From NCBI RefSeq assembly GCF_900091625.1, contig NZ_FMIC01000002.1:1550001-1614000 (forward strand): a stretch of DNA of 64,000 nt, given 5' to 3'. How positions within the stretch are numbered: the first letter of the stretch is position 1; the number at the start of each line of letters is the position of its first letter. Positions 44,951-53,320 of the stretch are shown here, one piece after another. A program made the translations under genes and the position numbers. The notes under the pieces are model-generated. The model was given only the letters and a program-made list of their open reading frames with translations. It made no database searches and had not been told where the DNA came from. Source of the stretch: Micromonospora peucetia. Lineage in GTDB: Bacteria > Actinomycetota > Actinomycetes > Mycobacteriales > Micromonosporaceae.

Positions 44951-45436
44951 ATGGACGCCCGATTCAACATGTTCGACAACGAGATCGCCATGAAGTTCGC
45001 CAAGCGGTTCGCGAACGCCGGCATGGTGATTCAGCAGTCGCCGCTGCCCAAGGCCACGCAGGAGCTGGTGTCGCTGCGGGCCAGCCAGATCAACGGCTGC
45101 GGCTGGTGCATCGACATGCACACCAAGGAGGCCGTAACGGCCGGCGAGAGCGCGGTCCGGCTCAACCTGGTCGCCGCCTGGCGCGAGTCCACCGTCTTCA
45201 CCGAGGCCGAACAGGCCGCGCTGGCGCTCGCCGAGGAGGGCACCCGGCTCGCCGACGCCCACCAGGGCGTGTCCGACGAGACCTGGGCCCAGGTGCGCAA
45301 GCACTACGACGACGACCAGATCGCCGCGCTGGTCGCCCTGGTCGCCCTGATCAACGCGGCCAATCGGCTCGCCGTGATCGTGCACCAGCGGGGCGGTTCC
45401 TACCAGCCGGGCATGTTCGCCGCCGCATTCGACTGA
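44951..45436 (+). CDS. Carboxymuconolactone decarboxylase / AhpD-like protein
   Basis: A 161-residue protein of the CMD/AhpD family with the redox motif NGCGWCIDMHTKEA (C-x2-C plus His) typical of alkylhydroperoxidase D-like members. It likely detoxifies peroxides rather than decarboxylating lactones. AAGGA precedes the ATG. It is divergent from the ECF41 sigma factor that probably controls it. Confidence 0.92.
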   Translation: MDARFNMFDNEIAMKFAKRFANAGMVIQQSPLPKATQELVSLRASQINGCGWCIDMHTKEAVTAGESAVRLNLVAAWRESTVFTEAEQAALALAEEGTRLADAHQGVSDETWAQVRKHYDDDQIAALVALVALINAANRLAVIVHQRGGSYQPGMFAAAFD

Positions 45437-45481
45437 ATCGAGATCCGGCCCCGGACCGGGATCAGCCGATCCGGGGCCGAC

Positions 45482-45512
45482 GGTGGCGGCCGGTCAGCGA
45501 CCGGCCGCCACC
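45482..45512. terminator. Perfect 14-bp hairpin between convergent genes
   Basis: GGTGGCGGCCGGTC (45482-45495) pairs perfectly with 45499-45512 around a 3-base loop, between the ends of the CMD gene and the protease gene. Confidence 0.8.
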
Positions 45513-45526
45513 TGCACAGCACTGCG

Positions 45527-46486
45527 TCAGCCAGCACCGCCGGCCCGGAACGCCACCCAGGCGTCGCTCATCCGGTCCGCCTGGCCCGGGGTGAACATGT
45601 TCATGCAGGAGTCCTGCGTGTAGTCCATGAAGTTGTGGATCGGGTCCAGCCCGGGTGCGGTGCAGGTGTCCGCACCCACCGGGCAGTTGAACTGCGGTGC
45701 CGCCTCCCGAGGGGTGTCCGCGACGAAGTCGCCGGCCGCAGAGCACCCGTGCGCGAAGGTGTGCTCCAGCATCAGCCAGTGCCCGACCTCGTGCGTCAGC
45801 GTGTCACCGAGGGCGTACTTGCCCGCCGTGCCGCCCGGCATCGACTCGTCGAGCATCACCACGCCGTCGATGTAGTCCCGGCCGTTGTTGTAGCCCTTCG
45901 GGAAGTACGCCCAGCCAAGCAGCCCGCCGCCGATGTTGGCCGCGTACACGTTGAGGGTCTCGGAGTCGCCGGTGTACAGCGCCTTCTTCATGTCCCGCTC
46001 GTTCTTGCCCGGCACGACCGTGTACCAGGCGCTGTTCACCGTCCACGTCGTGTCGACCAGCGAGAACCGGAACGGCGTGTCGGAGGCGTTCGCGGCGGTG
46101 CTGCCCGCGAACGAGTCGTTGAGCACCTCCATCTGCGCCGCGATCAGGGTGTTCCACCTGGTCGTCTCGGCCGCGCTGAGCGGGTGGTCGGAGATCATGT
46201 GGAAGACCGTCGGCACGTTGACGCTGCCGTTGGCCAGGCGCGGGGCGTCCTTGATCACCCCGTAGGCCTTCGCCTCGTTCTTGGCGTACAGCTCCGGCTC
46301 CTGCGCGGTGGCGCCCTCGGCGAGCCGGGCCGCGCTGTGCTCGTCGGCGCCCGGCTCACACGCCGCGACACCCGGGGAGACGGTCACGGGCGCTGCCGAT
46401 ACCGCGCCGTAGGCGCCACCGGAGGCCAGGAACGTCGCGGCGGTGGCGGTGAGGACTGCAAGTCGGAAGATCGGTCTCCTGTGCAT
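45527..46486 (-). CDS. Secreted zinc metalloprotease (M43 / pappalysin-like)
   Basis: A 319-residue extracellular protease. Signal peptide about residues 1-31 (RLAVLTATAATFLASGGAYGA). The catalytic zinc motif is HEVGHWLMLEH (H-E-x2-H-x5-H), followed by the Met-turn region NFMDYTQDSCMNMFT. Cysteine pairs in the C-terminal half suggest disulfides. Length and order fit M43B peptidases of streptomycetes. ATG at 46486 follows GAAAGG; a longer frame adds only upstream non-coding sequence. Confidence 0.92.
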   Translation of the reverse strand: MHRRPIFRLAVLTATAATFLASGGAYGAVSAAPVTVSPGVAACEPGADEHSAARLAEGATAQEPELYAKNEAKAYGVIKDAPRLANGSVNVPTVFHMISDHPLSAAETTRWNTLIAAQMEVLNDSFAGSTAANASDTPFRFSLVDTTWTVNSAWYTVVPGKNERDMKKALYTGDSETLNVYAANIGGGLLGWAYFPKGYNNGRDYIDGVVMLDESMPGGTAGKYALGDTLTHEVGHWLMLEHTFAHGCSAAGDFVADTPREAAPQFNCPVGADTCTAPGLDPIHNFMDYTQDSCMNMFTPGQADRMSDAWVAFRAGGAG

Positions 46487-46723
46487 CGGTGCACCTTTCA
46501 GAGAATGGAGGCGGTGCGGAGTCGACGCGGGGTTGTCATGACCTGGTCGATGACGTCGTCTTCCCGGTATGAGAACACGTCGATGGCACCGGCAACAGAC
46601 CTGCGAAAAGGGCTGGATTTCCCTGTAACGGCAGCGGGCCGGGGAGCGCTGTTTGGAGGCACTCGGGGCGTTCGGCGGGCCACGCCGAGCCTCCTCGAGG
46701 CTCAACTCGTCCTCTGCGGACGG

Positions 46724-47323
46724 CTACGGGCGACGGACCCGGTAATAGAGGTGGGTTACCCGGTCGCCCTCGACGACCGTCGGGTTCGACAGCTCGACGG
46801 GGGCGTCGCGGACGTGGTCGAAGAACGGCACGCCGTCGCCGAGCAGGACCGGCACCAGGTTGACCCGGATCTCGTCCAGCAGCCCGGCCGCCAGGCACTG
46901 GCGGGCGATGGTGCCCCCGTTGACCCCGACCCAGCGGTCACCGGCCAGCTCCCGGGCCTGCGCGACGGCCGCCTCGATGCCGTCGGTCACGAACGTGAAC
47001 GGGGCGCCCGGCCGGGGCCAGCCGTCCGGCACCTGGTGGGTGACGATCACCACCGGCTTGTCCAGCGGGTGCCGGCCGTCCCAGCCGCCGATGAGGTCGA
47101 ACAGCCGCCGGCCGACGACCAGGGCGCCGGTGTCGTCCAGGGTCTGCCGCAGGTGCCCGGCGCTCGCCGGGGAGGTGCGGAAGGTCATCTCCGGCTTGGT
47201 CGTCGGGATGGCGACGTCGCCGTTCTCGTACCACTGGAAGAGCTGGTCGAAGCCGGTCGCGCCCGGACCGGCGATGTAGCCGTCCAGCGACATGCTCGCC
47301 TCGGTGTAGATCCCGCCAGCCAT
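46724..47323 (-). CDS. Dihydrofolate reductase-like protein (RibD C-terminal family)
   Basis: A 199-residue protein with the RibD_C/DHFR fold: YTEASMSLDGYIAGPG at the start, GALVVGRRLFDLIGGWDG and WVGVNGGTIARQCLAAGLLDEI. These small homologues are NADPH-binding reductases of unknown substrate, not the housekeeping FolA. Its ATG overlaps the stop of the upstream gene by one base (TGATG), so the two are coupled. Confidence 0.87.
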   Translation of the reverse strand: MAGGIYTEASMSLDGYIAGPGATGFDQLFQWYENGDVAIPTTKPEMTFRTSPASAGHLRQTLDDTGALVVGRRLFDLIGGWDGRHPLDKPVVIVTHQVPDGWPRPGAPFTFVTDGIEAAVAQARELAGDRWVGVNGGTIARQCLAAGLLDEIRVNLVPVLLGDGVPFFDHVRDAPVELSNPTVVEGDRVTHLYYRVRRP

Positions 47324-48087
47324 CAGAGCACCCGGGTGACGTGCTCGGCGGCGACCCGGGCGTCCAGGGTCGCCGGATCGAGGTTGGCGCAGAGCACGAC
47401 CGACGCGCCGACGGCCAGCGGCGCCAGCAGCCAGTACACCGGCTGTTCGTGTTCGGCGACGTCAACCAGCAGCCGGTCGCCGGCCCGCAGGTCGAGCCGC
47501 TCCGCCACGGCCAGCGCGACACTGCCCCACTCGCGGTAGCTCGTGCCGTCCGGGCTGGCCGCGTCGGTGCTGGTCAGCGGGGCGGACGCGGGCAGCGCGT
47601 CGGTGTGCCGGCCCACCTCGGCGAACCAGTCCAGGTAGCCCAGGGGCACCTCGCGTGGCGGGGCGGCGCCGAGCCCGAGCACGTAGCGGTGCCGTGCCTC
47701 CGGCACGTCCTCCAGCCAGTCGTCCAGCCGCTCCGCGCTGACGAAGACCGCGTCGAAGGGCCCGTCGGCGCCCGGCCCGAGTCGCGGCAGGCCGGCCGTC
47801 GCCCGAGGCTGGAACGACACCGCCACCCCCGCCGACCAGGCGCCCAGCAGCACGGCGGCGGTCTGCCAGTGCGCCGGGAGCAGCACCGCCGCCCGGTCTC
47901 CGACACCGAGCCCGCAGCCCTCGCGCAGCAGCCCGGCGGCCCGCGCCGCCCAGCTGCCCAGTTCCGTCGCGGTCAGGTCGACCCGCTCGCCGGTCGCGTC
48001 GTCGAGATAGGTGAGCAGGGGCCGGTCCACCTCCGCCGCCCGGCCACCGGTCAGCGGATCCCGGACGAGGGCATCAGTCAGGTTCAT
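47323..48087 (-). CDS. TIGR03089-type protein, truncated acyl-adenylate enzyme fold
   Basis: A 254-residue protein matching the actinobacterial TIGR03089 family. It resembles the N-terminal half of AMP-dependent synthetases (LTYLDDATGERVDL, GDRAAVLLPAHWQTAAVLLGAWSAG) but has no C-terminal lid domain and no canonical SGTTGxPK loop. Its role is unknown. ATG follows GAGGAG. In other actinobacteria it is often near cell-envelope genes; here it precedes the DHFR-like gene. Confidence 0.85.
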   Translation of the reverse strand: MNLTDALVRDPLTGGRAAEVDRPLLTYLDDATGERVDLTATELGSWAARAAGLLREGCGLGVGDRAAVLLPAHWQTAAVLLGAWSAGVAVSFQPRATAGLPRLGPGADGPFDAVFVSAERLDDWLEDVPEARHRYVLGLGAAPPREVPLGYLDWFAEVGRHTDALPASAPLTSTDAASPDGTSYREWGSVALAVAERLDLRAGDRLLVDVAEHEQPVYWLLAPLAVGASVVLCANLDPATLDARVAAEHVTRVL

Positions 48088-48290
48088 GTCGCACTCCTCG
48101 GCAGGCTGCGGCCACCCTACTCAACCGGCGACGGGCCGGCGGGAGACCGCCGCGCGGGTCCCCCGGCCGGCGCGGAACGCCGGTCGCCGGCTCCGCCCCC
48201 GACGCGTCGCCGCCGCACCGGGTCGGCCATTGACGGGCATTGCCACACTCGTGGCGCAACGGTCCGGCGAGGCTCAGAGAGGCTGCGGTC

Positions 48291-49451
48291 ATGCAGACAG
48301 ATCAACGAGTGCCCGGGGCCCGCCACGGCCGACTGCTGCGCGGCGCGGTGGCGCTGGCGATACTGCTCGCCGGAGTGGCGCTGGCCGGGCCGGCGCCTGC
48401 CGCGGCGGATCCGCTGCCCGGGATTGACCCGACGGTGACGGCCACCGTCTGGGCGTACTCCCCGACGACCACCGAATATCGCATCACCGACGGCTACAGC
48501 GCCCACTCCGGCGAGGGCGACGTCGTCGTGCGGCGGACCGGCACCGGGGCGTACACGGTGGTGCTGGAGGGGGCGGCGGCCACCGGCGGGGTGGCGCACG
48601 CGGTGGCGTACGGCGGCGGGCCGGTTTTCTGCACGGTGTCCAGCTGGTACCGCAGCCCCATCGGCCCGCCCGACCTGCTGATCCTGGTGCGCTGCTTCGC
48701 CGCGACCGGCAGCCCGGCGGACAGCCGGTTCGTCACCACCTTCACCAACGTCCGGCAGGTCAGCCAGGGCCGGCTGGCGTGGTTCGTCACCGACCAGGCA
48801 CAGCCGACCGGCGTACGCACCCTGCCCGCCGCCTACCGGTACGACTCGACCGGCGGGGCGGTCTCCTACGAGCGCCTCGGCACCGGCCGGTACCGCTTCC
48901 TGATGAACCCGAACCCGGCCAGCGAGGACGGCCCGATCTTCCCGATGTCGCACGTGACCGCGCTCGGCAGCACCGCCGTGCACTGCCAGCTCGACCCGCC
49001 GGACGTGTGGGTGGTGCACTGCGCGAACGCCGCCGGCAACCCGGTCGACGCCCGCTTCGTCGTCACCTACGGCTCACGGGTGGACCTGCTGGGCCGGGCG
49101 TCGGGGCCGCGCTTCGCCAGCGGCGTGTTCCACGGCGAGAACGTCAGCGGCACCTGGATCGGCGGCGAGAGCTACAACTCGACGATCCCGGGCTTCGGCG
49201 GCGCGGCGGGCACCGTGATCGGCACCGGCCGCTACCAGGCGCGCTTCGCCGGCACGGGGACCGGCTACGGCACCGCCTTCGTGAACTCCTTCGTGACCAG
49301 TCTCCAGCGCCCGCCGCGCGGCTACTGCGTACTGGCCGGCTGGTTCCCGTCCGGGGCCGACACGGTCGTCTCGGTCAACTGCTACGCCTGGCTGGGCGTG
49401 CCGGCCAACCTGAACGCGCGGATCTCGTACACCACCTGGCCGGCCGCCTGA
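48291..49451 (+). CDS. Secreted protein with three internal repeats
   Basis: A 386-residue exported protein not assigned to a known family. Signal peptide about residues 1-39 (LLRGAVALAILLAGVALAG, then APAAAD cleavage). The mature part holds three diverged repeats (about 49-151, 161-260, 276-383). Each has a GTG-x-Y motif (84-88, 198-201, 311-315), a cysteine pair (114/135, 232/244, 346/364), and a P-x-(D/N)-x-RF/I-x-x-x-(F/Y) ending. A disulfide per repeat and a beta-rich fold are likely. ATG preceded by GAGAGG. Monocistronic. Confidence 0.8.
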   Translation: MQTDQRVPGARHGRLLRGAVALAILLAGVALAGPAPAAADPLPGIDPTVTATVWAYSPTTTEYRITDGYSAHSGEGDVVVRRTGTGAYTVVLEGAAATGGVAHAVAYGGGPVFCTVSSWYRSPIGPPDLLILVRCFAATGSPADSRFVTTFTNVRQVSQGRLAWFVTDQAQPTGVRTLPAAYRYDSTGGAVSYERLGTGRYRFLMNPNPASEDGPIFPMSHVTALGSTAVHCQLDPPDVWVVHCANAAGNPVDARFVVTYGSRVDLLGRASGPRFASGVFHGENVSGTWIGGESYNSTIPGFGGAAGTVIGTGRYQARFAGTGTGYGTAFVNSFVTSLQRPPRGYCVLAGWFPSGADTVVSVNCYAWLGVPANLNARISYTTWPAA

Positions 49452-49458
49452 CCGGCTG

Positions 49459-49485
49459 CCCGGCCGGTCTTGCCCGCCGGCCGGG
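49459..49485. terminator. 9-bp hairpin after the repeat protein
   Basis: CCCGGCCGG (49459-49467) pairs perfectly with 49477-49485, directly abutting the convergent polymerase gene's stop codon. It can serve both strands. Confidence 0.55.
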
Positions 49486-50403
49486 TCACGGGGTGGGCAG
49501 TTCGGGGCCGCCATCGAGGAGCGGGGCGAGCAGGTCCCCTTGCTTCTCCACCCGCCTGAGCACCTCCCCCGCCGGGTACGGCTTCGATGCCGGCCGCCGG
49601 CCGGCCGCGCCCGCCTCGACCTCGTCCCAGGTCAGCGGGGTGGAGACGGCCGGCACGGACTGGGCCCGCAGCGAGTACGGCGACACGGTCGTCTTGGCCG
49701 CGTTGTTCTGGCTCCAGTCGATGAAGACCTTGCCGGGCCGCAGGTTCTTCGCCATCTTCGACACGATCAGCTTCGGGTTTGCCTGCTCCAACTCCTGCGC
49801 GATCCGCCTGGCGTAGTCGGACACGACATCGGCGGACTGGGTACCGGCGACCGGGCAGCAGAGCTGCATGCCCTTCTTCCCGGACGTCTTGGGATACGAG
49901 GAGATCCCGTCGTCGGCGAGCCGGTCGCGCATCAGCAGCGCCACCTGGCAGCACTGGCGCAGCGTTGCCGGCGGCCCGGGGTCGAGGTCGACGACCATCA
50001 CGTCGGGGTGCTGGCCGATCTTCCACTGCGGCGTGTGCAGCTCCAGCGCGGCGAGGTTGGCCAGCCAGACCAGGGTGGGCAGGTCGTCGGCGACCACGTA
50101 GTCGATGGTCTCCCGGCCCTTGCTGGACCCGGGCGCGGGCAGCGTCTCGGTGCGTACCCAGCCGGGGGTGGCGGCCGGGGCGTTCTTCTCGAAGAACGAG
50201 CCGCCGGTGACCCCGTTGGGGAAGCGGATCCGGGTCAGCGGGCGGTCGGCCAGGTGCGGCAGGAGCACCGGGGCGATCCGGGTGTAGTAGTCGATCACCT
50301 CGCCCTTGGTGAACCCGGCGTCGGGATAGAGCACCTTGTCGAGGTTGGACAGATCCAGCGCACGTCCCTCGACGTCCACCCGGAACCGTTCAGCCGGCAT
50401 CAT
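49486..50403 (-). CDS. LigD-type polymerase/primase domain protein (NHEJ)
   Basis: A 305-residue stand-alone polymerase of the archaeo-eukaryotic primase family. LSNLDKVLYPDAGFTKGEVIDYY starts the domain and the metal-binding pair is in VMVVDLDPG. SSYPKTSGKKGMQ and KVFIDWSQNN are conserved nucleotide-site motifs. It fills gaps during non-homologous end joining. It overlaps the ligase gene by 14 bases, and two adjacent ATGs begin it. Confidence 0.93.
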   Translation of the reverse strand: MMPAERFRVDVEGRALDLSNLDKVLYPDAGFTKGEVIDYYTRIAPVLLPHLADRPLTRIRFPNGVTGGSFFEKNAPAATPGWVRTETLPAPGSSKGRETIDYVVADDLPTLVWLANLAALELHTPQWKIGQHPDVMVVDLDPGPPATLRQCCQVALLMRDRLADDGISSYPKTSGKKGMQLCCPVAGTQSADVVSDYARRIAQELEQANPKLIVSKMAKNLRPGKVFIDWSQNNAAKTTVSPYSLRAQSVPAVSTPLTWDEVEAGAAGRRPASKPYPAGEVLRRVEKQGDLLAPLLDGGPELPTP

Positions 50404-51352
50404 CGACCTCCTCGGCGGGCTTGTCGGGCCGCAGCCGCAGCACCCGGGGGAACCGCAGTCGCCCGTCCGGGGTGCGCTGGCCGTACTTCACCTCCACCAC
50501 GACCCGGGGGGTCACCCAGATCGCGCCTCGGGCATCCTCGCGCGGCACGCCGTCGGCGAACGGCGACGCGCCGGTCCGCAGCGGCTCCAGTTCGCGGAGC
50601 AGTTCCCGCTCGATGGCCGCGCCGATGCCACCGCCGACCCGCCCCCGATAAATGAGCCGCCCGTCCGGGCGTGGCACCCCGACCAGCAGGCCGCCGATCT
50701 TGCGCGCCCCGGGCCGCCAGCCGCCGACCACGAAGTCGCCGGTGACCTCCAGCTTGACCTTGACCCAGTCCGGCGAGCGCACGCCCGGCCGGTAGACCGA
50801 GCCGACCCGCTTGGCCATCACCCCCTCCAGGCCGTGCTCGCCGGCCGCCTCGTAGGTGGCCGGTCCGTCGCCGAAGACCGGCGGCACCGCCCACCGGGAG
50901 CCGCCGAGCGCCAGGCCGTCCAGGGTCTCCCGCCGGCGTTCGTACGACCGGCCGGTCAGGTCCTCGCCGTCGAGCCGGAGCAGGTCGAAGATCATGTACG
51001 TCACCGGGGAGACCGCCGCCAGCCGGGCGGCCTTGTTCCGGTCGCGTACGTGCATCCGCTCCGCCAGGGCGGTGAACGAGGGTTGGCCGGTCTCGCCGAG
51101 CAGCACCACCTCGCCGTCGAGCAGCGCGTCGCCCACCTGCTCGGGCAGGGTGGCCAGTTCGGGGTACGCGACGGTGATCTCCACGCCGCTGCGGGCGTAC
51201 AGGTGCTGCCGGCCGCCGGTGATGTCGGCGAGCGCGCGGATGCCGTCCCACTTGAACTCGTACGCCCAGCCGGCACCCGCCGGGAGCTGCCCGGTCATCG
51301 CGAGCATCGGCTTGAGCGGCGCGCCGGGCACCTCCCGACTGTACTTGCGCAC
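50390..51352 (-). CDS. ATP-dependent DNA ligase (LigD ligase domain)
   Basis: A 320-residue ligase. The nucleotidylated lysine is in YEFKWDGIRAL (motif I K-x-DG-x-R), motif III-like FDLLRLDG, motif IV GLEGVMAKR and motif V WVKVK. The OB domain follows. It lacks the polymerase and nuclease domains found fused in mycobacterial LigD. GTG start, 65 bases divergent from ku. It seals double-strand breaks with Ku and the polymerase encoded by the next gene. Confidence 0.94.
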   Translation of the reverse strand: MRKYSREVPGAPLKPMLAMTGQLPAGAGWAYEFKWDGIRALADITGGRQHLYARSGVEITVAYPELATLPEQVGDALLDGEVVLLGETGQPSFTALAERMHVRDRNKAARLAAVSPVTYMIFDLLRLDGEDLTGRSYERRRETLDGLALGGSRWAVPPVFGDGPATYEAAGEHGLEGVMAKRVGSVYRPGVRSPDWVKVKLEVTGDFVVGGWRPGARKIGGLLVGVPRPDGRLIYRGRVGGGIGAAIERELLRELEPLRTGASPFADGVPREDARGAIWVTPRVVVEVKYGQRTPDGRLRFPRVLRLRPDKPAEEVDDAG

Positions 51353-51417
51353 CGAAGCACTCGCGTGGCCTTCGATCTTTTGCGATCCTGGGCTGTACCG
51401 GCGAGAGGAGCACGGGG

Positions 51418-52434
51418 ATGCGGGCCATCTGGAAGGGAGCCGTCTCGTTCGGGCTCGTCTCGATCGGGGTGAAGCTCTACTCGGCCACCGAGGAGAAGGA
51501 CATCCGCTTCCACCAGGTGCACCGGGAGGACGGCGGGCGGATCCGCTACAAGCGCACCTGCCAGGTCTGCGGCGAAGAGGTCACCTACGACGACATCGCC
51601 AAGGGCTACGACATCGGCGGCGGCGAGATGGTGATCCTCACCGACGACGACTTCGCCGAGCTGCCGCTGTCCAGCTCGCGCGCGATCGACGTGCTGGAGT
51701 TCGTCCCGGCCGAGCAGGTCGACCCGATCCTCTACAACAAGGCGTATTTCCTGGAGCCGGAGGGCACCGCCACCAAGCCGTACGTGCTGCTGCGCGACGC
51801 GCTCACCGACTCCGAGCGGGTGGCGATCGTCAAGGTGGCGCTGCGCCAGCGGGAACAGCTCGCCACGCTGCGGGTCCGCGAGGGCGTGCTGCTGCTCAAC
51901 ACGATGCTCTGGCCGGACGAGATCCGTACCCCCGCCTTCGGCTTCCTCGACGAGGACCTGAAGGTCCGCCCGCCGGAGCTGGCGATGGCCAGCTCGCTGA
52001 TCGACTCGATGGCCGGCGAGTTCGAGCCGGACGCCTTCACCGACGACTACCGGGCGGCGTTGCAGGAGGTCATCGACGCCAAGGTGGAGGGCCGCGAGGT
52101 GGTCCAGCCGGAGGAGGTCGAGGAGGCCCCGGCTGCGGCGGTGGACCTGATGGCGGCGCTGAAGGCGTCCGTCGAGCGGGCCAAGGCCGCGCGCGGCGAG
52201 GCCCCGGCCGGCGGCGGCGGGGAACCGACCCCGATCTCGTCGGCGCGCTCGGCCCAGAAGAAGGCCGCCGAGAAGAAGGCGGCGAAGGCGCCGGCCAGGA
52301 AGACCGCAGACAAGAAGGCCGCACCCAAGAAGACGGCCGCGAAGAAGGCAGCCCCGAAGAAGGCCGCCGAAGGCGAGAAGAAGCCCGCCGCCAAGAAGGC
52401 CGCCCCGAAGAAGGCAGCCCGCAAGACGGCCTGA
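51418..52434 (+). CDS. ku: Non-homologous end-joining protein Ku
   Basis: A 338-residue Ku. The core (about residues 1-255) begins MRAIWKGAVSFGLVSIGVKLYS-like and contains the CQVCGEEV Cys pair. Residues ~275-338 form a Lys/Ala-rich tail with PKKAA-type repeats, like histone H1-like extensions, which in mycobacteria and Streptomyces help DNA binding. GAGAGGAG precedes the ATG. It is divergent from the ligase gene. Confidence 0.96.
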   Translation: MRAIWKGAVSFGLVSIGVKLYSATEEKDIRFHQVHREDGGRIRYKRTCQVCGEEVTYDDIAKGYDIGGGEMVILTDDDFAELPLSSSRAIDVLEFVPAEQVDPILYNKAYFLEPEGTATKPYVLLRDALTDSERVAIVKVALRQREQLATLRVREGVLLLNTMLWPDEIRTPAFGFLDEDLKVRPPELAMASSLIDSMAGEFEPDAFTDDYRAALQEVIDAKVEGREVVQPEEVEEAPAAAVDLMAALKASVERAKAARGEAPAGGGGEPTPISSARSAQKKAAEKKAAKAPARKTADKKAAPKKTAAKKAAPKKAAEGEKKPAAKKAAPKKAARKTA

Positions 52435-52469
52435 CCACCCGAACGAAGTGCCCGTCCCTACCACCGAGG

Positions 52470-52500
52470 TTGCCTTGACGCCGGTGGCAAGGTCTAGCGT
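52470..52500 (+). promoter_or_regulatory. MerR-type promoter with 19-bp spacer and operator dyad
   Basis: TTGCCT (52470-52475), 19 bases, TAGCGT (52495-52500). Inside the spacer is a dyad CCTTG-N10-CAAGG (52473-52492; 8 of 10 pairs). Over-long spacers with an operator between the -35 and -10 are the signature of MerR-activated promoters. Confidence 0.65.
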
Positions 52501-52527
52501 CGGTCGGGTCGGACGAAGGGGGGCCGG

Positions 52528-52920
52528 ATGCTGATCGGTGAGCTGGCGGAGCGCGCCGGCACGAGCACCCGGGCCCTGCGCTACTACGAGACGCACGGCC
52601 TGGTCCGGGCGGCCCGCTCGGCCAACGGATACCGGGTCTACGACGAGGCGGAGCTGCCCGTCGTACGCGAGATCCGGGCGCTGCTCGCGGTGGGCTTCGG
52701 CCTGGACGACATCCGCCCGTTCGTCGCCTGCCTGCGGGCCGGCAACGCCTCCGGTCACGTCTGCCCCGACTCGGTGGCCGTGCTGCGGCGGAAGCTGGCC
52801 GAGGTCGACGCCGGCATCGACCGGCTGCACGAGGTCCGCCGGGAGTTGCGCGACCAGCTCGCCCACGCCATCACCCACCGGGAGGAAACATGCTCGAGAC
52901 TGCGCCGGACGGCTCACTGA
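52528..52920 (+). CDS. MerR-family transcriptional regulator
   Basis: A 130-residue regulator. The helix-turn-helix IGELAERAGTSTRALRYYETHGLV and wing ANGYRVYDEAEL are followed by the dimerisation helix. Cysteines in FVACLRAG, GHVCPDS and EETCSRL could be a redox or thiol sensor. It likely controls itself and the overlapping thioredoxin gene from the 19-bp-spacer promoter upstream. Confidence 0.9.
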   Translation: MLIGELAERAGTSTRALRYYETHGLVRAARSANGYRVYDEAELPVVREIRALLAVGFGLDDIRPFVACLRAGNASGHVCPDSVAVLRRKLAEVDAGIDRLHEVRRELRDQLAHAITHREETCSRLRRTAH

Positions 52921-53237
52921 CCGTCGTCACCGACGACACCTTCGCCACCGTGGTGCTCGCCGCCGACCGTCCGGTGGTCGTCGACTTCTGGGCGGACTGG
53001 TGCCCGCCGTGCCGGGCCATCTCCCGCAGCCTCGCCGAGCTCGCCGAGGAGTTCACCGGACGGATGGTCGTCGCCACGATCGACACCGACGCCAACCCGG
53101 CGGCCACCCGCACCTACGGCGTGATGTCCCTGCCCACCCTCCTGGTCTTCCGCCACGGCAAGGTGGTCGGCTCGATCGTCGGGTCCCGCCCGAAGCACCA
53201 TCTGCGCCAGTCCCTGGCACGGCACCTCGAGGGCTGA
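52890..53237 (+). CDS. Thioredoxin-like protein
   Basis: A 115-residue thioredoxin fold with active site WADWCPPCRAISR; the classical WCGPC is WCPPC here. The cis-proline is in MSLPTLLVF. It probably reduces protein disulfides in the cytoplasm. ATG follows GGAGG; its first 31 bases overlap the merR gene, so the two are co-transcribed and co-regulated. Confidence 0.93.
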   Translation: MLETAPDGSLTVVTDDTFATVVLAADRPVVVDFWADWCPPCRAISRSLAELAEEFTGRMVVATIDTDANPAATRTYGVMSLPTLLVFRHGKVVGSIVGSRPKHHLRQSLARHLEG

Positions 53238-53320
53238 GCCGCCGAACGGTGCGGTGCGGTGTCGCCCGGCGAGATCCACCGCGGGTACGCTCCGCGCGCA
53301 CCTGCCGCGAGAGGAACCCC

